A stretch of DNA of 64,000 bases from Siphonodentalium dalli (GCA_032622095.1 CP136064.1:6627512-6691511); one strand, 5' to 3'. Shown: positions 30,391-44,590, counted from the stretch's first letter. Program-made: numbers and translations. Notes: a model not told the origin generated them from the letters alone.

Positions 30391-31129
30391 TAACCAGTTG
30401 CAATGGAAGCGGATATAGATGATCTGGTTGTAGTTGTCCGCCATCTTGGCATGAATCACGGCGATATGAGATAAAGGGTGTTGTATGGTGGCCGGCAAAA
30501 CGAATTAAGTAATCGCCGCTTTCACCAACCCGACCCAAAGATGCCGCCGTCCAGGGGGGAGGGGTGGGGTCACATAGGGAATAACAAAACATTCCCATGT
30601 CCTAAACCAGCCACCGTAATTTCACGCCGTGTCTGCCACGGTTTCAACCAACTGTCAGGTCAAGAAATTTGGTCAAATGATATCAGGACAATGGTATTGA
30701 TGGGATATAACGGTATGGTGTTTAGTGATTTCTGAAAGTACATCACTGTACATGCATACAGGGCGAATGTACTGACTGTCAAATTTCGAAAAAGCGACGC
30801 CGCTGGTTTGTTTATATAGCAACGAGCTAGCAACGAAAGTCAGTAGACCGGGCGCCAACTCTACACATCTACCCCGTAACGTCGTCGGCATGTACTGCGT
30901 AAGGGTGACGTCATGGAGAGAAACGGAACAGTGAGCGGAGCTGGATTGGGCATGGACGAGATTAGGAATTCAGCTGACGGCAATATTGGCGCGTAGGAAT
31001 ATTTAACATTGAAGCGGTGAACCGGACTATACATTGCGACAGTTTATCGATAATTAGCCCCCCGCAAATAAGTGATTTTTCAGGGGGGTATATTGGCGTA
31101 AGTGCATTAGTATGTTAGTCCAGGAGACA
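30391..31129. other. Gene-free region
   Basis: No supported gene. It contains the half copy of the 30143-30293 element near 30700-30790. Confidence 0.35.
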
Positions 31130-32190
31130 TTGGTCGACCTCTGCACCCCCTCCAGGACTCAACTTCACCCCACTAATTGTTTTTCTTAATGTCTACTCTA
31201 ATTTCTTTCGGTTGTTAACAAGAGAAAAAGTGGCCACAGAGACTCCAAACAAGATGGCGTCCATCATGGTGGCAATTGTTTTTATATGCACCAGGTCTCT
31301 TTGATCGCCGTTATAGTAAAGATGATATGCGGTCTTGATGTTTGCTCGATTCGTTATGCTAATATAAAACCCTTACAAAGTAGCCAAAAAATCCGACATG
31401 ATGATATACATTTATCGTATAGAAGAGTCATTGGCGAAGACATGGGGACTATAATATACATTCATTGTGGGATATTCTTGTCCGATATCACGTTTTCCCA
31501 AATGCCGGTATAATAGGTCAAAGCCGAATCAACGCTAATAACGTGATGTAATGATTCGAATCAATGAATATTATTGCTATCATAGCAACACCCATGCATA
31601 TATATGCAGGAGATATTCGAGCTAGGATTCCTCTTATACCTGAGTTGAGAAATATTCACCCTAATCCAAGATGGCCGCCAAAATGGCCACCAGAAATACA
31701 AAATCGCCGAAAATCGCTGATTTTTACATCAGTGAGCATTATTGTCATGATAAATCCACACCTACTTACTATTGTGAGTGGGAACACTTAGGCGAATAAC
31801 TTTCCTTGTACCATATCCAAATAATGTCCCCCAAATCCAAAATGGCGCCCACAATGGCGGACAGATTTTTAAAAATTACCAAAATTCCCTCATATTTACA
31901 TCATTGGGAATTATTGTAGAGACAACGCCACCCATGCTTACAGTTGAGATGTAAATACTGAGATGAAGTAATTACCTTACATCTCATGCAAGAAATGGTT
32001 TTCCAAATCGAAGATCGCGGCCAAAATGGCGACCGAAATTTGAAAACACGCCTGCATTCCTTTACTTTCTTACGATGGGCATTATTGTTTCGCGATTTCT
32101 ACCCACCATTGCATGTTGATGTATTCATATGGGTTTGGCAATTGATACTCACAGTCAATATGGCGGCCAAACTGGCGGCCAGAAATTGAA
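31130..32190 (+). repeat. Dispersed repeat with AAGATGGCNGCC words (inverted relative of 690-1720)
   Basis: Words aacaagatggcgtcc (31249), ccaagatggccgcc (31666), ccaaaatggcgccc (31838), ccaaaatggcgacc (32020) and atatggcggcc (32158) recur, the last four at about 150-175 bp. The 31130-31190 end is the reverse complement of 1640-1720. Each unit also has a ttattgt..at..acacc.. phrase, so it is a degenerate satellite of about 170 bp. Confidence 0.65.
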
Positions 32191-33260
32191 AAGTAGTCGA
32201 TATTTTCACATGCTAATTTAAACTTGTTGTCATAATATCGGTATGTATGGACGAAACTGTACATAAACCATCTATTAGTTCAACTTAAGCGTACCAAAAC
32301 GCATGACATAGCTCGTATCCTTCTGAAAAGATGAAAACCCACAATTAATATCGCGATGTGGCATTTCGAAATCCATTCTCCACTCAGCGCCGATAATGGC
32401 CGTAACCGTAGGTGCGCCGAATAGTCATATCAGAACAATTACCTGATAACAGATTCTGATTTGCCACGCCACGTCCATAATTATTTGGAGCAGCTTCCAT
32501 TCCTTTTCTGATAAATCTAGGTTGCTCACACCGACAACGTATTCACCACTTCCTGGGAGAAGGGTCCCTCTAATCATAACGTTTCAACCAGCTCATTTTC
32601 CGGTATCAAGCTTACGATTTTAAATATTTGCTAAATATGGGATTTGTGCGTCATCTTGAACTAGGAAGGTATACGGTCGATGAGTATGCAAGCTTACAGA
32701 AGGTCATCTCTATGTATGTGTCTCATACCAAATGGGGATAACGACATGTACAACAGGCGAACCAAGTAGCTACTCACTTCTCAATAGATGGTTCGTCAAC
32801 TCACAATCTCAGCGAACTCAAACTCATTGGACAACTTTGACAGTGTTTCGAAGGTTGCTAGCTATCTCATTCCCTTGGACAGATGCCTATCTGCTAAGGA
32901 GAAGACCATAATGTACCGACTACCCACACTTCTTGACCATGATCCGAAGCAAACTGTGTGACGTCCAGCAGTTGTCTCGTCGAATTGTTCCCAGCAGACA
33001 AGAACAGTACTCGCGGTGCTAGTTTGTGGACATGCGCTTTGATAGTGGGAATGAAATGGGCCACGGTATACACCAACCCTATACTTTGGTGCATGCTTAA
33101 GATATAGAATGTAATGCGTGTCGGTTTTTTTTGGTGTGGTAAGATTGTATTTTCACATCCGTTTCGAAGCCGTTCTGATTCAACTTGACCAGACGTACAA
33201 TTTTGTCAGGATAATACTACGCTAGCCCTCCCCCAAAACAGTCGGATGGACTAAAGGATA
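32191..33260. other. Gene-free region upstream of the viral relic
   Basis: No gene recognised. A 66-codon minus-strand ORF (32894-33094) has ordinary amino-acid composition but no family I know. If the viral relic was once a longer element, this is where its upstream genes would lie; none is visible. Confidence 0.35.
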
Positions 33261-34719
33261 ATGTCTTTATGGCATGAACAACAACAACAACTAAAACAAC
33301 AACTACAACTACAACATTATAGAGAAAGCAGTGTTGGCGCGCTGCAGGATGACTTCAAGTTCAGGCATCCATTTACCGCGTGGATTTCGGGACCCACTTC
33401 TTGCGGCAAAACACACTTGCTTAAGAGTATACTTCAAAATTGTTCAGCGAGTATACAGCCTTCGCCCGAGAAAATAGTTGGTTCTATAAGTACTGGCAGC
33501 CATTATACGATGAAATCAAGGACACAGTCGCGCCATCTGTCCAGTTTATACAAGGCCTTCCGACTAATTTGGACACCGTCATTCATTCTGGAAAAAAAAG
33601 TCTGATTGTACTTGATGACCTTATGTCTACGGCGTCCAAAGATTCGCGGGTTACTGAATTATTCACCGAAGGCAGTCACCATTTGGGTATATCCGTGTTT
33701 GCGATTAACCAATCTCTGTACTATAACAAGGACCCCACCCAACGGAGAAATTGCCACTACTTGATTCTATTCAACAACCCCATAGATAAAATGCAGGTAA
33801 TGACTCTAGCTCGTCAAATGTATCCAGAGAAAACGCAACACTTTATGTCCCATTTCAATAAAGCTACCAATCAACCATTTGGTTATCTAGTAGTTGACTT
33901 AAAAACGAATACTCCAGAAAGTTTGCGACTGCGCAGTAATATAATGTTGTCAAAGGCCAGTATAAAAGAAGAAAGCATATTACCAAATAACAGTACTGTT
34001 GATGAGTCCGTCGAGGTGATAACGCATCAAACGAAAGATAACATCAGTGAAACGACATACCCTAGGCTATTGTCAGAGCAGGAATACGACTCTGAAAGCG
34101 AAGACGGTATCATGCCAAGCTGTGACGATTGTGGTGTCGTGTTTGAGACCCAGCATGATGTACAAAGGCACATTAAAAATTGGTGTTCTGATAGGAAGAA
34201 AAGAGAAGCAAGTGAAGAAGCACTGGTGAATAATAAAAAACAGAAAATTGACACAAAGAAAATAGAATCAATTCCGGACCAGGACAGACAAATATTAACA
34301 CTTCCGACTTAAAAAGAAAACGACTATTTCGAAGATGTGTGGTTACAGGCCCTAGATGACAATAAAGCAGAATTAGATAAATTAGTTGAACGCTATATGA
34401 AGAAAGGGTTGACGGAAGAAGAGGCTGAAGAAAAATCAAAAGTGAAGATACGGCCCGAATGTGAGAGCCGTTTTTTAAACATATACGCTGCATTATACAA
34501 AATTTACTCGAAGTTAGTGGTGGGAAAACTCATATTAAAATCATGGATCGTGTGTATAAGATGCTAGATGATAGCTATGATATACTCCCTGTCGTTCGGA
34601 TTTCATTGATGACATATAAACCCCTCCTGATGGAGTACATGAGGAATACCAGTAAGGACAAAAACGATAAACATATAGACTCTGAGCAAGATGACGACGA
34701 CGACAACATGGATAATTAA
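33261..34719 (+). pseudogene. Decayed viral-type packaging ATPase with C2H2-like zinc-finger extension
   Basis: The 5' frame (33261-33605) has a Gln-rich start and a Walker A motif GPTSCGKT at residues 44-51. The frame changes by one base near 33475-33480. The next frame (to 34312) holds the Walker B core LIVLDDL, a TEGSHH..AINQSL segment and a LARQMYP segment, the order seen in FtsK/HerA-type (A32-like) packaging ATPases of Polinton/adintovirus-type elements. Downstream in that frame a C-x2-C-x12-H-x4-C finger (CDDCGVVFE..H..C) is followed by a Lys-rich stretch. A TAA at 34310-34312 is followed in the same frame by more coding-like sequence; another frame change lies near 34520, and an Asp-rich tail ends at TAA 34717-34719. 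Two frame changes and one stop show an endogenous, non-functional copy. No polymerase, integrase or capsid gene is visible nearby. Family assignment by recall; host-gene capture is a less likely alternative. Confidence 0.75.
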
Positions 34720-35670
34720 CTGAAATAAACCTGTTATTCTTGGTGTCGACGCTGACGAGTTATTCTCGTGATTAATATATACCTCTGATAGCAGTCACCC
34801 GAGTACATATTTTCTTTCATATTTCATGAATAGGCGATAAGCGGTAGGGTTAACGCGAGAGAGATATCATTTAGACATACACGCATTGTTTAGTACCCGC
34901 AATAATTAGGCGCTATTCTCGTGATAACCGTAGCCGACTTGTTGTGGAATATTTTGTTTGTCCTTGAACTAGACGTACCCGCCACGATAACGAGCTATAT
35001 TGGTGATAATCTTCACCCATATACACCCACGCGGCGTGACCTCTAACCCCATACTAGCACAGGAACAGGCGCTTAGGGTTTAGGCAGTCAAACCGTCTAC
35101 CCGAATACTCTTCCTATACTACTCTCACATATAGCTTACTTGAGGTAATTTATCGCCGTTTCATGTCCATATAAAGCAAAATAAGCAATAGAACCATAAG
35201 GGGACTTTTTGTCATGGAGGTGCTGGGTAGGTGGGAAGATATCCAGGCCTGGACATCTTGCCCCACCCAAAACACGAGAGATGTGGTCTTATGGTGTGCC
35301 GAAGGATATAGTCATGTAAAAAGTAAAATCCTTTTCACACTTGAGTCCCATCACTCAATAAGGGCCGTTACTCCGGATAAATTTAAAGGACATTTGTTAA
35401 TACAATTTTCCCTATGTTGGTTCATTAGCATACCGACGGTCATTAAATTGATGATGACCAAAAGCCCATTCCTATATCTCCACCCAACTATCGCACAACA
35501 ACATACCTAGGCATATATCATACACATAACCAATATTTTCTGAACATAGCTGCAATAAATAGACGCGGTTAGATAATGTCCAGCTTAAGACCACCTTGAG
35601 TCATTGCTTAATGAAACTGGGTCCTGTAAACAGGCACAGCTTAAACATTTGAATTGTAGTGAATTACATA
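34720..35670. other. Gene-free region downstream of the viral relic
   Basis: No ORF with recognisable content; the ORF at 35214-35510 shows no motif. No terminal repeat for the viral relic found. Confidence 0.35.
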
Positions 35671-35835
35671 GACAGAACACAACGCGCATCTTAATCGAGA
35701 ATCTTTTATCGAATGAGTTGCGGATGGCGCAAGGATATATTTCGCGAGAGCGTAGCTCGAGCGAAATATAACTTTGCGCCGTCCGCAACGAGTTCGATAA
35801 AAAATTCGAGATTATGATGCAAGTTGTGTTCTGTA
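35671..35835. repeat. Inverted repeat, MITE-like
   Basis: cagaacacaacgcgcatctt.aatcgagaatc..gttgcggatggcgcaa..tatatttcgc pairs with gcgaaatata..ttgcgccgtccgcaac..gagattatgatgc..gttgtgttctg around gagagcgtagctc. Confidence 0.85.
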
Positions 35836-36389
35836 TTTATTCTACACCGTTCAGTCAGATAAGTTCAATCCATGAATGTCATATTCATTGTTACTATAGC
35901 CACCTTTATTGTAATTTAAGTCTGACAAATAGCCAGTAATTATGGGGGGAATCACCGGAAGCCGATGATCGACGTAATGTACGTCATATTTATTGGCGAC
36001 AACGTCAACAAGAATAGTTCCGGCTTGTATTTCACTAGAGGTATACACTAATATGTATTCAATGGCTGGGATTCCGTTGAATACATGTACCTCACGTCAA
36101 TGGGTGTGGAATAATACAAGTTATTTAAACTTAAATGGAGTCAGCCAATCGCATTTGTATTGTTTATTTTAACTTTGTCGGTAAACAACACGGTATTTAT
36201 CGATTCCCGGGCAACAAGTTTATCTCGTTCTGGGTGGCGACAGCACGACAGTACATATAAAATATAATGTCGTTTGCAATTTTCCGTACACTAGCATCTA
36301 ACGTTTAAGTCTGATTATTTGCGAATGTGTTGAAAATTACACAACAAAGTGCACGTTCTTTATTGATATAATCTCTTCACGAAATCATT
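35836..36389. other. Gene-free region
   Basis: No feature recognised apart from low-information AT-rich sequence. Confidence 0.3.
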
Positions 36390-38192
36390 GATGGCTCGGG
36401 GGGGGGGGGGGGGGGGGGTCGCACAAAAGTTTATCATACAGGGCCGGGGTGGGTCCGAAGAGGCCCGAAAAAATTAGTTTGTGCAAATTTTTTTGCTATT
36501 CACATTTTTGCCCTTGTTTTAAGATGTTTTCAAATATATTCATTAATAATTGTGTTCTAATGCAGGTTATGGCCTTTACAGACACGTAGGAACAGGGTAT
36601 GTATAATATATAGGTAATACAGGGGAGATCTTCCAAAAACATACCTATACCGGGCGGGGTGGGTGCATCTCACATTATGGACATTGTTTTAAGTTGTTTT
36701 CACTAATAAATGTGTTCTAACATAGATTATGACCTTAACCAACACTTAAGAACATATGTAGGTATAAGATAAAACACTCTCTGGTGCCAAATAAAAGTGA
36801 TGACTGAATAGGAGTGCTGGGTTGCATTTCACCTCAAATTAATATTGAATAGCGCCTGATAGTACTGGCATTTTTCACTCTGGCATGTCTAATGACCAAA
36901 TAATACTAGTGCTGCAGAGCGCTGGCTAACAAAATACCTCAAATTAAAAAATAAACATGCCATCCTGTTTATTTGGCTCCAAAGAGTGATACTTATATAC
37001 TATATAACTGTCATTGCAGGTATGGCTATACGGTGTTCTGATATGATGGTTGGTGGCACCTTTTTGGAAACAACAGTGAAGAAGTCATTAATTAGTAACT
37101 GGACTATTTATGTAAAATTAAACACAATGTTGGCTTATTGGCACTATAAATATTACCTCACAATATATGTGCACACTGTAGAATAAAATACTTTTTATTT
37201 CAAAAACATCATAACCGTTGATAGTTTTTCAATTGTTAAATACTTTTGCCAGCATAAATAATATTTATCCTAATCAAATGAAATGATAACATGTGACTTT
37301 TCCAATGAAATACTAAGACAATATGCACAGGTACTGAGCGTTCTTCGCAGGAAAGGCAAAATCAAATTAAACTTAAACAGTAAAATAAAATATGAAAATA
37401 TACTTAATATAAATCGGATTAATACCGGTATTAAAGACATGTAATGCTGTGTATTAAAACGGACAATTTAAATTTGATGGAAAATGAAAATGATTTACTG
37501 TGTTATTAGTACAATAGCCTATTCCAGTTTTGTTCTTTATCCAACATTGTTGTTAGGAAGTAAATGACGTTTATACATCACAAGGTGTTATTTTTAAACA
37601 AATAATAATTATTGTATATGCAGGCGTGTGACAGAAAACATTATAAGTGAGAGTACATTCTGCCATTTGGGGACCTAATTGAAATTCACACTTCATAATA
37701 TTTGGTAGTTTACTCAATGAATGAAATACTACCTGATACTACTGGATACTACCTCAAATTTATATTATCAGTTACACATGTGATAAATGAAAACTCAATC
37801 ACCTGGATTACTTACAAACACGGGCAAGGTATGGTTCAATCAGGCCTGGAAAATGGAAATACGGTGCCTGACATATGCAGAATGAGGTCCCAAAAGGGTG
37901 AGTTTAGTGATGCTACCCCGCATAGCGGTCTAGCCTCACCACAATCACACTCTGGGGACCTGTTTCTGTTCAGACATTGATCAATAATGGAGAACTTACC
38001 TTTGATTCTGTTTGATTTGGTCTTGAATAGATTTAAAATGATTTTTTTTTTATTTTAGGGGGTGGGTCCAAAAAACAGGCGGAAATTTTTTTTGCACAAA
38101 AAGGGTGGGTGGGTAGCAAAAGGGCTGTAATTTTTTTTTTGGGCCCTGTATGTGTAAATTTGTTCACGACCCTCCCCCCCCTGGATGGCTCG
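36390..38192. mobile_element. DNA-transposon-like element with 9 bp target-site duplication
   Basis: gatggctcg (36390-36398) recurs at 38184-38192. Between them the element (36399-38183) starts with a run of G then TCGCACAAA and catacagggcc, and ends with gggccctgtatg..tttgttcacgaccc and a C-rich run, so the ends are imperfect inverted repeats of about 35-40 bases. A 9 bp duplication with G-rich ends is compatible with Mutator-like elements. No transposase ORF is present, so it is non-autonomous or a derivative. Confidence 0.65.
36398..36418 (+). repeat. Poly(G) run of 21
   Basis: Uninterrupted G run at the left end of the element. The opposite end has a shorter C-rich run, so the length is probably expanded or assembly-sensitive. 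Confidence 0.8.
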
Positions 38193-39323
38193 AGAAAATT
38201 TGAGAGGGTGTATTAACTAAGAGGCGTTTTAGATTTCATGATTGATATTTCCCTTCCAGGACCGCACTGTCATTAAATGTTCGGTGTGGTTGAACTGTTC
38301 TACTCGTCGATAACACATCAAGGCCGTTGTATTGCAAACATATTCAGCGAGAGATTTTGCCAAAAATTATTGCCAATTATAGATGAAATTCTAAATTCTA
38401 ATGGTACACTATCAAGACGATACAATTAGCTAAATTCCTGCACAGTCGCCGATATCGGATATACATGGAGTACGCATCCGTCGACCGATATGGAGATCTA
38501 TCTTCAGGGATTGTCGCGTAGGAAAACAAAGGATGCCATGTGAACATATCGACCTGTATACGGTCCAAAGTTATAGGATTTTGAATGCCAGCATAAACCG
38601 ATTCCAGAGATAATCAGAGATAATCGCATCTAAAGACAAACAAATTAGCTAAATTCTTAATAAATATACACCACTATATGTCAAAATTACAAAAGCACAT
38701 GTTAATAGACACAAACTTCACTTTAAGCTACTTTATGTCGATAGAGTAGAACTATATATAAATGTGTCCAAAAAAATCATATTTTTCGGATTTTGTTTTC
38801 TTCATTTTTCTTAATATTTTATGTATTTACTCAGTATTAGAAATCCCGACTTAAGACTAGTTTTTATATGGCGGGTCACATATCTTTTTGGACAGCTTCG
38901 TTTGAAGGTGAGATTGGTCCACAAAGTAGATCAACGACATGTATGTTAAGCAATTCTATCCTCGCCGTGTCTTTCACATACAAGGGACAAGTAAAACAGA
39001 TAATGATCAGATTCCTCATTTGGGCAGCCACACCCTAGTCAAATGGTCCTGCCAAAGTGCTATATGATGCTGAAGGGTCCTGCTGAATTGTTATGATGCT
39101 GGTAGGGCCAACTGATGTTGTTAAGGAAAGGTACCGTTATTGTTTCTTAAGTTGTCATTTTCGCGATGTTCGGACAATCTCATGTATCAAACATTCAAAA
39201 ACATATATATTGAGAATATTTTATTACTGGTTGTATTAGTTGTTGCAAATGGACTATAATCAAGATGGCATATTCAAGTCGTTTTGCAAACACCAGCGCA
39301 TCATTATTTTTTTTTTCCTCAAA
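38193..39323. other. Gene-free region
   Basis: No gene, RNA gene or clear repeat recognised before the minisatellite begins. Confidence 0.35.
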
Positions 39324-42300
39324 AATATATATATCTTCATGAATATTTCATACACACACTGGTTGCTATATATATATATATATATCTTCATGAATATTTC
39401 ATACACACACTGGTTTATATATATATATGTTCATGAATGTTTCATACACACACTGGTTTATATATATATATGTTCATGAATATTTCGTACACACACAGGT
39501 TTATATATATATGTTCATGAATGTTTCATACACACACTGGTTTATATATATACATATGTTCATGAATATTTCGTACACACACTGGTTTATATATATATAT
39601 ATATATATGTTCATGAATATTTCGTACACACACTGGTTTATATATATATATGTTCATGAATGTTTCATACACACACTGGTTTATATATATATATGTTCAT
39701 GAATGTTTCATACACACACTGGTTTATATATATATATATATATATATCTTCATCAATGTTTCATACACACACTGGTTTATATATATATGTTCATGAATGT
39801 TTCATACACACACTGGTTTATATATATATATATGTTCATGAATGGTTTATAAACACACAGGTTTATATATATATATATGTTCATGAATGTTTTATACACA
39901 CACTGGTTTATATATGTATATATATGTTCATGAATGTTTCATACACACACTGGTTTATATATATATATATATATGTTCATGAATGTTTCATACACACACT
40001 GGTTTATATATATATATATATATCTTCATGAATGGTTCATACATACACTGGTTTATATATATATATATATCTTCATGAATGTTTCATAAACACACTGGTT
40101 TATATATATATATATATGTTCATAAATGTTTCATACACACACTGGTTTATATATATATATGTTCCTGAATGTTTCATACATACACTGGTTTATATATATA
40201 TATGTTCATAAATGTTTCATACACACACTGGTTTATATATATATGTTCATGAATGTTTCATACACACACTGGTTTATATATATATGTTCATGAATGTTTC
40301 ATACAGACACTGGTTTATATATATATATATATGTTCATGAATGTTTCATACACACACTGGTTTATGTATATATATATATGTTCATGAATGTTTCATACAC
40401 ACACTGGTTTATATATATATATATATATATCTTCATGAATGGTTCATACATACACTGGTTTATATATATATATATATATATATCTTCATGAATGTTACAT
40501 ACACACACTGGTTTATATATATATATATATATGTTCATAAATGTTTCATACGCACTGGTTTATATATATATATGTTCCTGAATGTTTCATACATACACTG
40601 GTTTATATATATATATATGTTCATAAATGTTTCATACACACACTGGTTTATATATATATATATATGTTCATAAATGTTTCATACGCACTGGTTTATATAT
40701 ATATGTTCCTGAATGTTTCATACATACACTGGTTTATATATATATATATATATGTTCATAAATGTTTCATACACACACTGGTTTATATATATATATGTTC
40801 ATGAATGTTTCATACACACACTGGTTTATATATATATATGTTTATGAATGTTTCATACACACACTGGTTTATATATATATCTTCATGAATGTTTCATACA
40901 GACACTGGTTTATGTATATATATCTTCATGAATGTTTCATACACACACTGGTTTATATATATGTTCATGAATGTTACATACATACATAAACTGGTGTATA
41001 TATGTATATCTTCATGAATGTTTCATACACACACTGGTTTATTTATATATGTTTATGAATGTTTCATACACACACTGGTTTATATTTATATGTGTTCATG
41101 AATGTTTCATACAAACTGGTTTATATATATATATATCTTCATGAATATTTCATACACTGGTTTATATATATATCTTCATGAATATTTCATAGACACAGTG
41201 GTTTATATATATATGTTCATGAATGTTTCATACACACACTGGTTTATATATATATATCTTCATGAATGTTTCATACATACACTGGTTTATATATATATAT
41301 GTTCATGAGTATTTCATACACACACTGGTTTATATATATATGTCTTCATGAATGTTTCATACACCCACTGGTTTATATATATATGTTCATGAATGTTTCA
41401 TACACACACTGGTTTATATATATATATATGTTCATGAATGTTTCATACACACACTGGTTTATATATATATGTCCATGAATGTTTCATACACACACTGGTT
41501 TATATATATATATATATGTTCATGAATGTTTCATACACACACTGGTTTATATATATATATATATATTCTTGAATATTTCGTACACACACTGGTTTATATA
41601 TATATATATATGTTCATGAATGTTTCATACACACACTGGTTTATATATATATGTTCTTGAATATTTCGTACACACACTAGTTTATATATATATATGTTCA
41701 TGAATGTTTCATACACACACTGGTTTATATATATATATATGTTCATGAATGTTTCATACACACACTGGTTTATATATATATGTTCTTGAATATTTCGTAC
41801 ACACACTGGTTTATATATATATGTTCATGAATGTTTCATACACACACTGGTTTATATATATATATGTTCATGAATGTTTCATACACACACTGGTTTATAT
41901 GTAATTAAGTTATAAGTCGATAACATGTAACATTTTTCTTGGAATATGTTGGAGGTGGTACGCTGATACCACCCTGCACCAAATTATACAATTTGGGAGT
42001 GATTTGGTGTAAATAGTACACAATGGTTTATATATATATATATATGTTCATGAATGTTTCATACACACACTGGTTTATATATATATATATCTTCATGAAT
42101 GTTTCATACTCACACTGGTTTATATATATATATGTTCTTGAATATTTCATACACACACTGGTTTATATATATATATATGTTCATGAATGTTTCATACACA
42201 CACTGGTTTATATATATATATGTTCATGAATGTTTCATACACACACTGGTTTATATATTTATATATGTTCATGAATATGTCATACACCCACTGGTTTATA

Positions 42301-44297
42301 TATATATATATGTCTTCATAAATGTTTCATACACACACTGGTTTATATATATATATATATGTTCATGAATGTTTCATACACACACTGGTTTATATATATG
42401 TTCATGAATGTTTCATACACACACTGGTTTATATGTATATATATATATGTTCATGAATGTTTCATACACACACTGGTTTATATATATTTTTATCTTCATG
42501 AATGTTTCATACTCAGACTGGTTTATATATATGTATATATATGTTCTTGAATATTTCATACACACACTGGTTTATATATATATGTTCATGAATGTTTCAT
42601 ACACACACTGGTTTATATATATATGTTCTTGAATATTTCATACACACACTGGTTTTTATATATATGTTCATGAATGTTTCATGCACACACTGGTTTTTAT
42701 ATATATGTTCTTGAATATTTCATACACACACTGGTTTATATATATATGTTCATGAATGTTTCATACACACACTGGTTTTTATATATATGTTCATGAATGT
42801 TTCATACACACACTGGTTTATATATATATATATATGTTCATGAATGTTTCATACATACACTGGTTTATATATATATATCTTTATGAATGTTTCATACACA
42901 CACTGATTTTTATATATATATGTTCATGAATGTTTCATACACACACTGGTTTATATGTATATATATATATGTTCATGAATGTTTCATACACACACTGGTT
43001 TATATATATTTTTATCTTCATGAATGTTTCATACTCAGACTGGTTTATATATATATATATGTTCTTGAATATTTCATACACACACTGGTTTTTATATATA
43101 TGTTCATGAATGTTTCATACACACACTGGTTTTTATATATATGTTCTTGAATATTTCATACACACACTGGTTTATGTATATATGTTCATGAATGTTTATA
43201 CACACACTGGTTTTTATATATATGTTCATGAATGTTTCATACACACACTGGTTTATATATATATGTTCTTGAATATTTCATACACACACTGGTTTTTATA
43301 TATATGTTCATGAATGTTTCATACACACACTGGTTTTTATATATATGTTCTTGAATATTTCATACACACACTGGTTTATATATATATGTTCATGACTGTT
43401 TCATACACACACTGGTTTTTATATATATGTTCATGAATGTTTCATACACACACTGGTTTATATATATATATATGTTCATGAATGTTTCATACACACACTG
43501 GTTTATATATGTATATCTTTATGAATGTTTCATACACACACTGATTTTTATATATATATGTTCATGAATGTTTCATACAGACACTGGTTTATATATATAT
43601 GTTCATGAATGTTTCATACATACACTGGTTTATATATATATATGTTCATGAATGCTTCATGCAAACACTGGTTTATATATATATATATATATGTCCCTGA
43701 ATGTTTCATACAGACACTGGTTTATATATATATCTTCATGAATGTTTCATACACACACTGGTTTATATATATATATCTTCATGAATGTTTGATATACACA
43801 CTGGTTTATATATATATATATATGTTCATGAATGTTTCATACACACACTGGTTTTATATATATGTTCATGAATGTTTCATACACACATTGGTTTATATAT
43901 ATATATATGTTCATGAATGTTTCATACACACACTGGTTTATATATATATGTTCATGAATGTTTCATACACACACTGGTTTATATATATATATATATATAT
44001 ATGTTCATGAATGTTTCATATATATATATATATATATATGTTCATGAATGTTTCATACACACACTGGTTTATATATATATGTTCATGAATGTTTCATACA
44101 CACACTGGTTTATATATATATATATATGTTCATGAATGTTTCATACACACTGGTTTATATATATATATATGTTCATGAATGTTTCATACACACAATGGTT
44201 TATATATATATATATATATGTTCATGAATGTTTCATACACACACTGGTTTATATATATATATGTTCATGAATGTTTCATACACACACTGGTTTATAT
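39324..44297 (+). repeat. 5 kb AT-rich minisatellite (~38-46 bp unit)
   Basis: The unit is ttcatgaatgtttcatacac, acactggttt, then (AT)n of variable length; on the order of 110 copies, with most length variation in the (AT)n. Variants (ttcttgaatatttcgtac, cttcatgaat, gttcctgaatg) cluster, and a variant block near 42430-42560 recurs about 524 bases later near 42955-43080. Every ORF in this block is a repeat artefact. Confidence 0.97.
41901..42020 (+). repeat. Copy of the array's right flank inside the array
   Basis: About 90 bases from gtaattaagttataagtcga to accctgcaccaaattataca are identical to 44298-44387. They are followed by atttgggagtgatttggtgt, found at the array flank near 44486 but here joined after a deletion of roughly 100 bases. 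It contains a perfect stem GGTGGTA / TACCACC. Confidence 0.9.
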
Positions 44298-44590
44298 GTA
44301 ATTAAGTTATAAGTCGATAACATGTAACATTTTTCTTGGAATATGTTGGAGGTGGTACGCTGATACCACCCTGCACCAAATTATACATAAAAACACATCG
44401 AAAACATGATTTTTCATCGACAAATCGATGAAATATCGCGATTTCTGTGTTTTTACCTCAGAATTTAGCTCCATTTAAGATACAATTTGGGAGTGATTTG
44501 GTGTAAATAGTAGTTTTCGTGGACTAACTGAACATTTATAAGGAATTATTATACAACTCTTTTTCAGTTGAAAATGGACCGATAACTGAT
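44298..44590 (+). repeat. Right flank of the minisatellite, dispersed repeat
   Basis: The first 90 bases recur at 41901. The remainder (cgacaaatcgatgaaatat, gctccatttaagata, ttgaaaatggaccgata) matches the repeat at 29630-29960. Confidence 0.65.

Noticed and set aside
35214-35510. 98-codon ORF downstream of the viral relic, considered as a further viral gene
   Set aside because: No capsid, polymerase, protease or integrase motif; composition not distinctive.
39240-44135. Many ORFs of 60-133 codons with repeating HECFIHTLVYIYIY-like peptides
   Set aside because: They are translations of the minisatellite unit in rotating frames; no start context, splice sites or non-repeat sequence.
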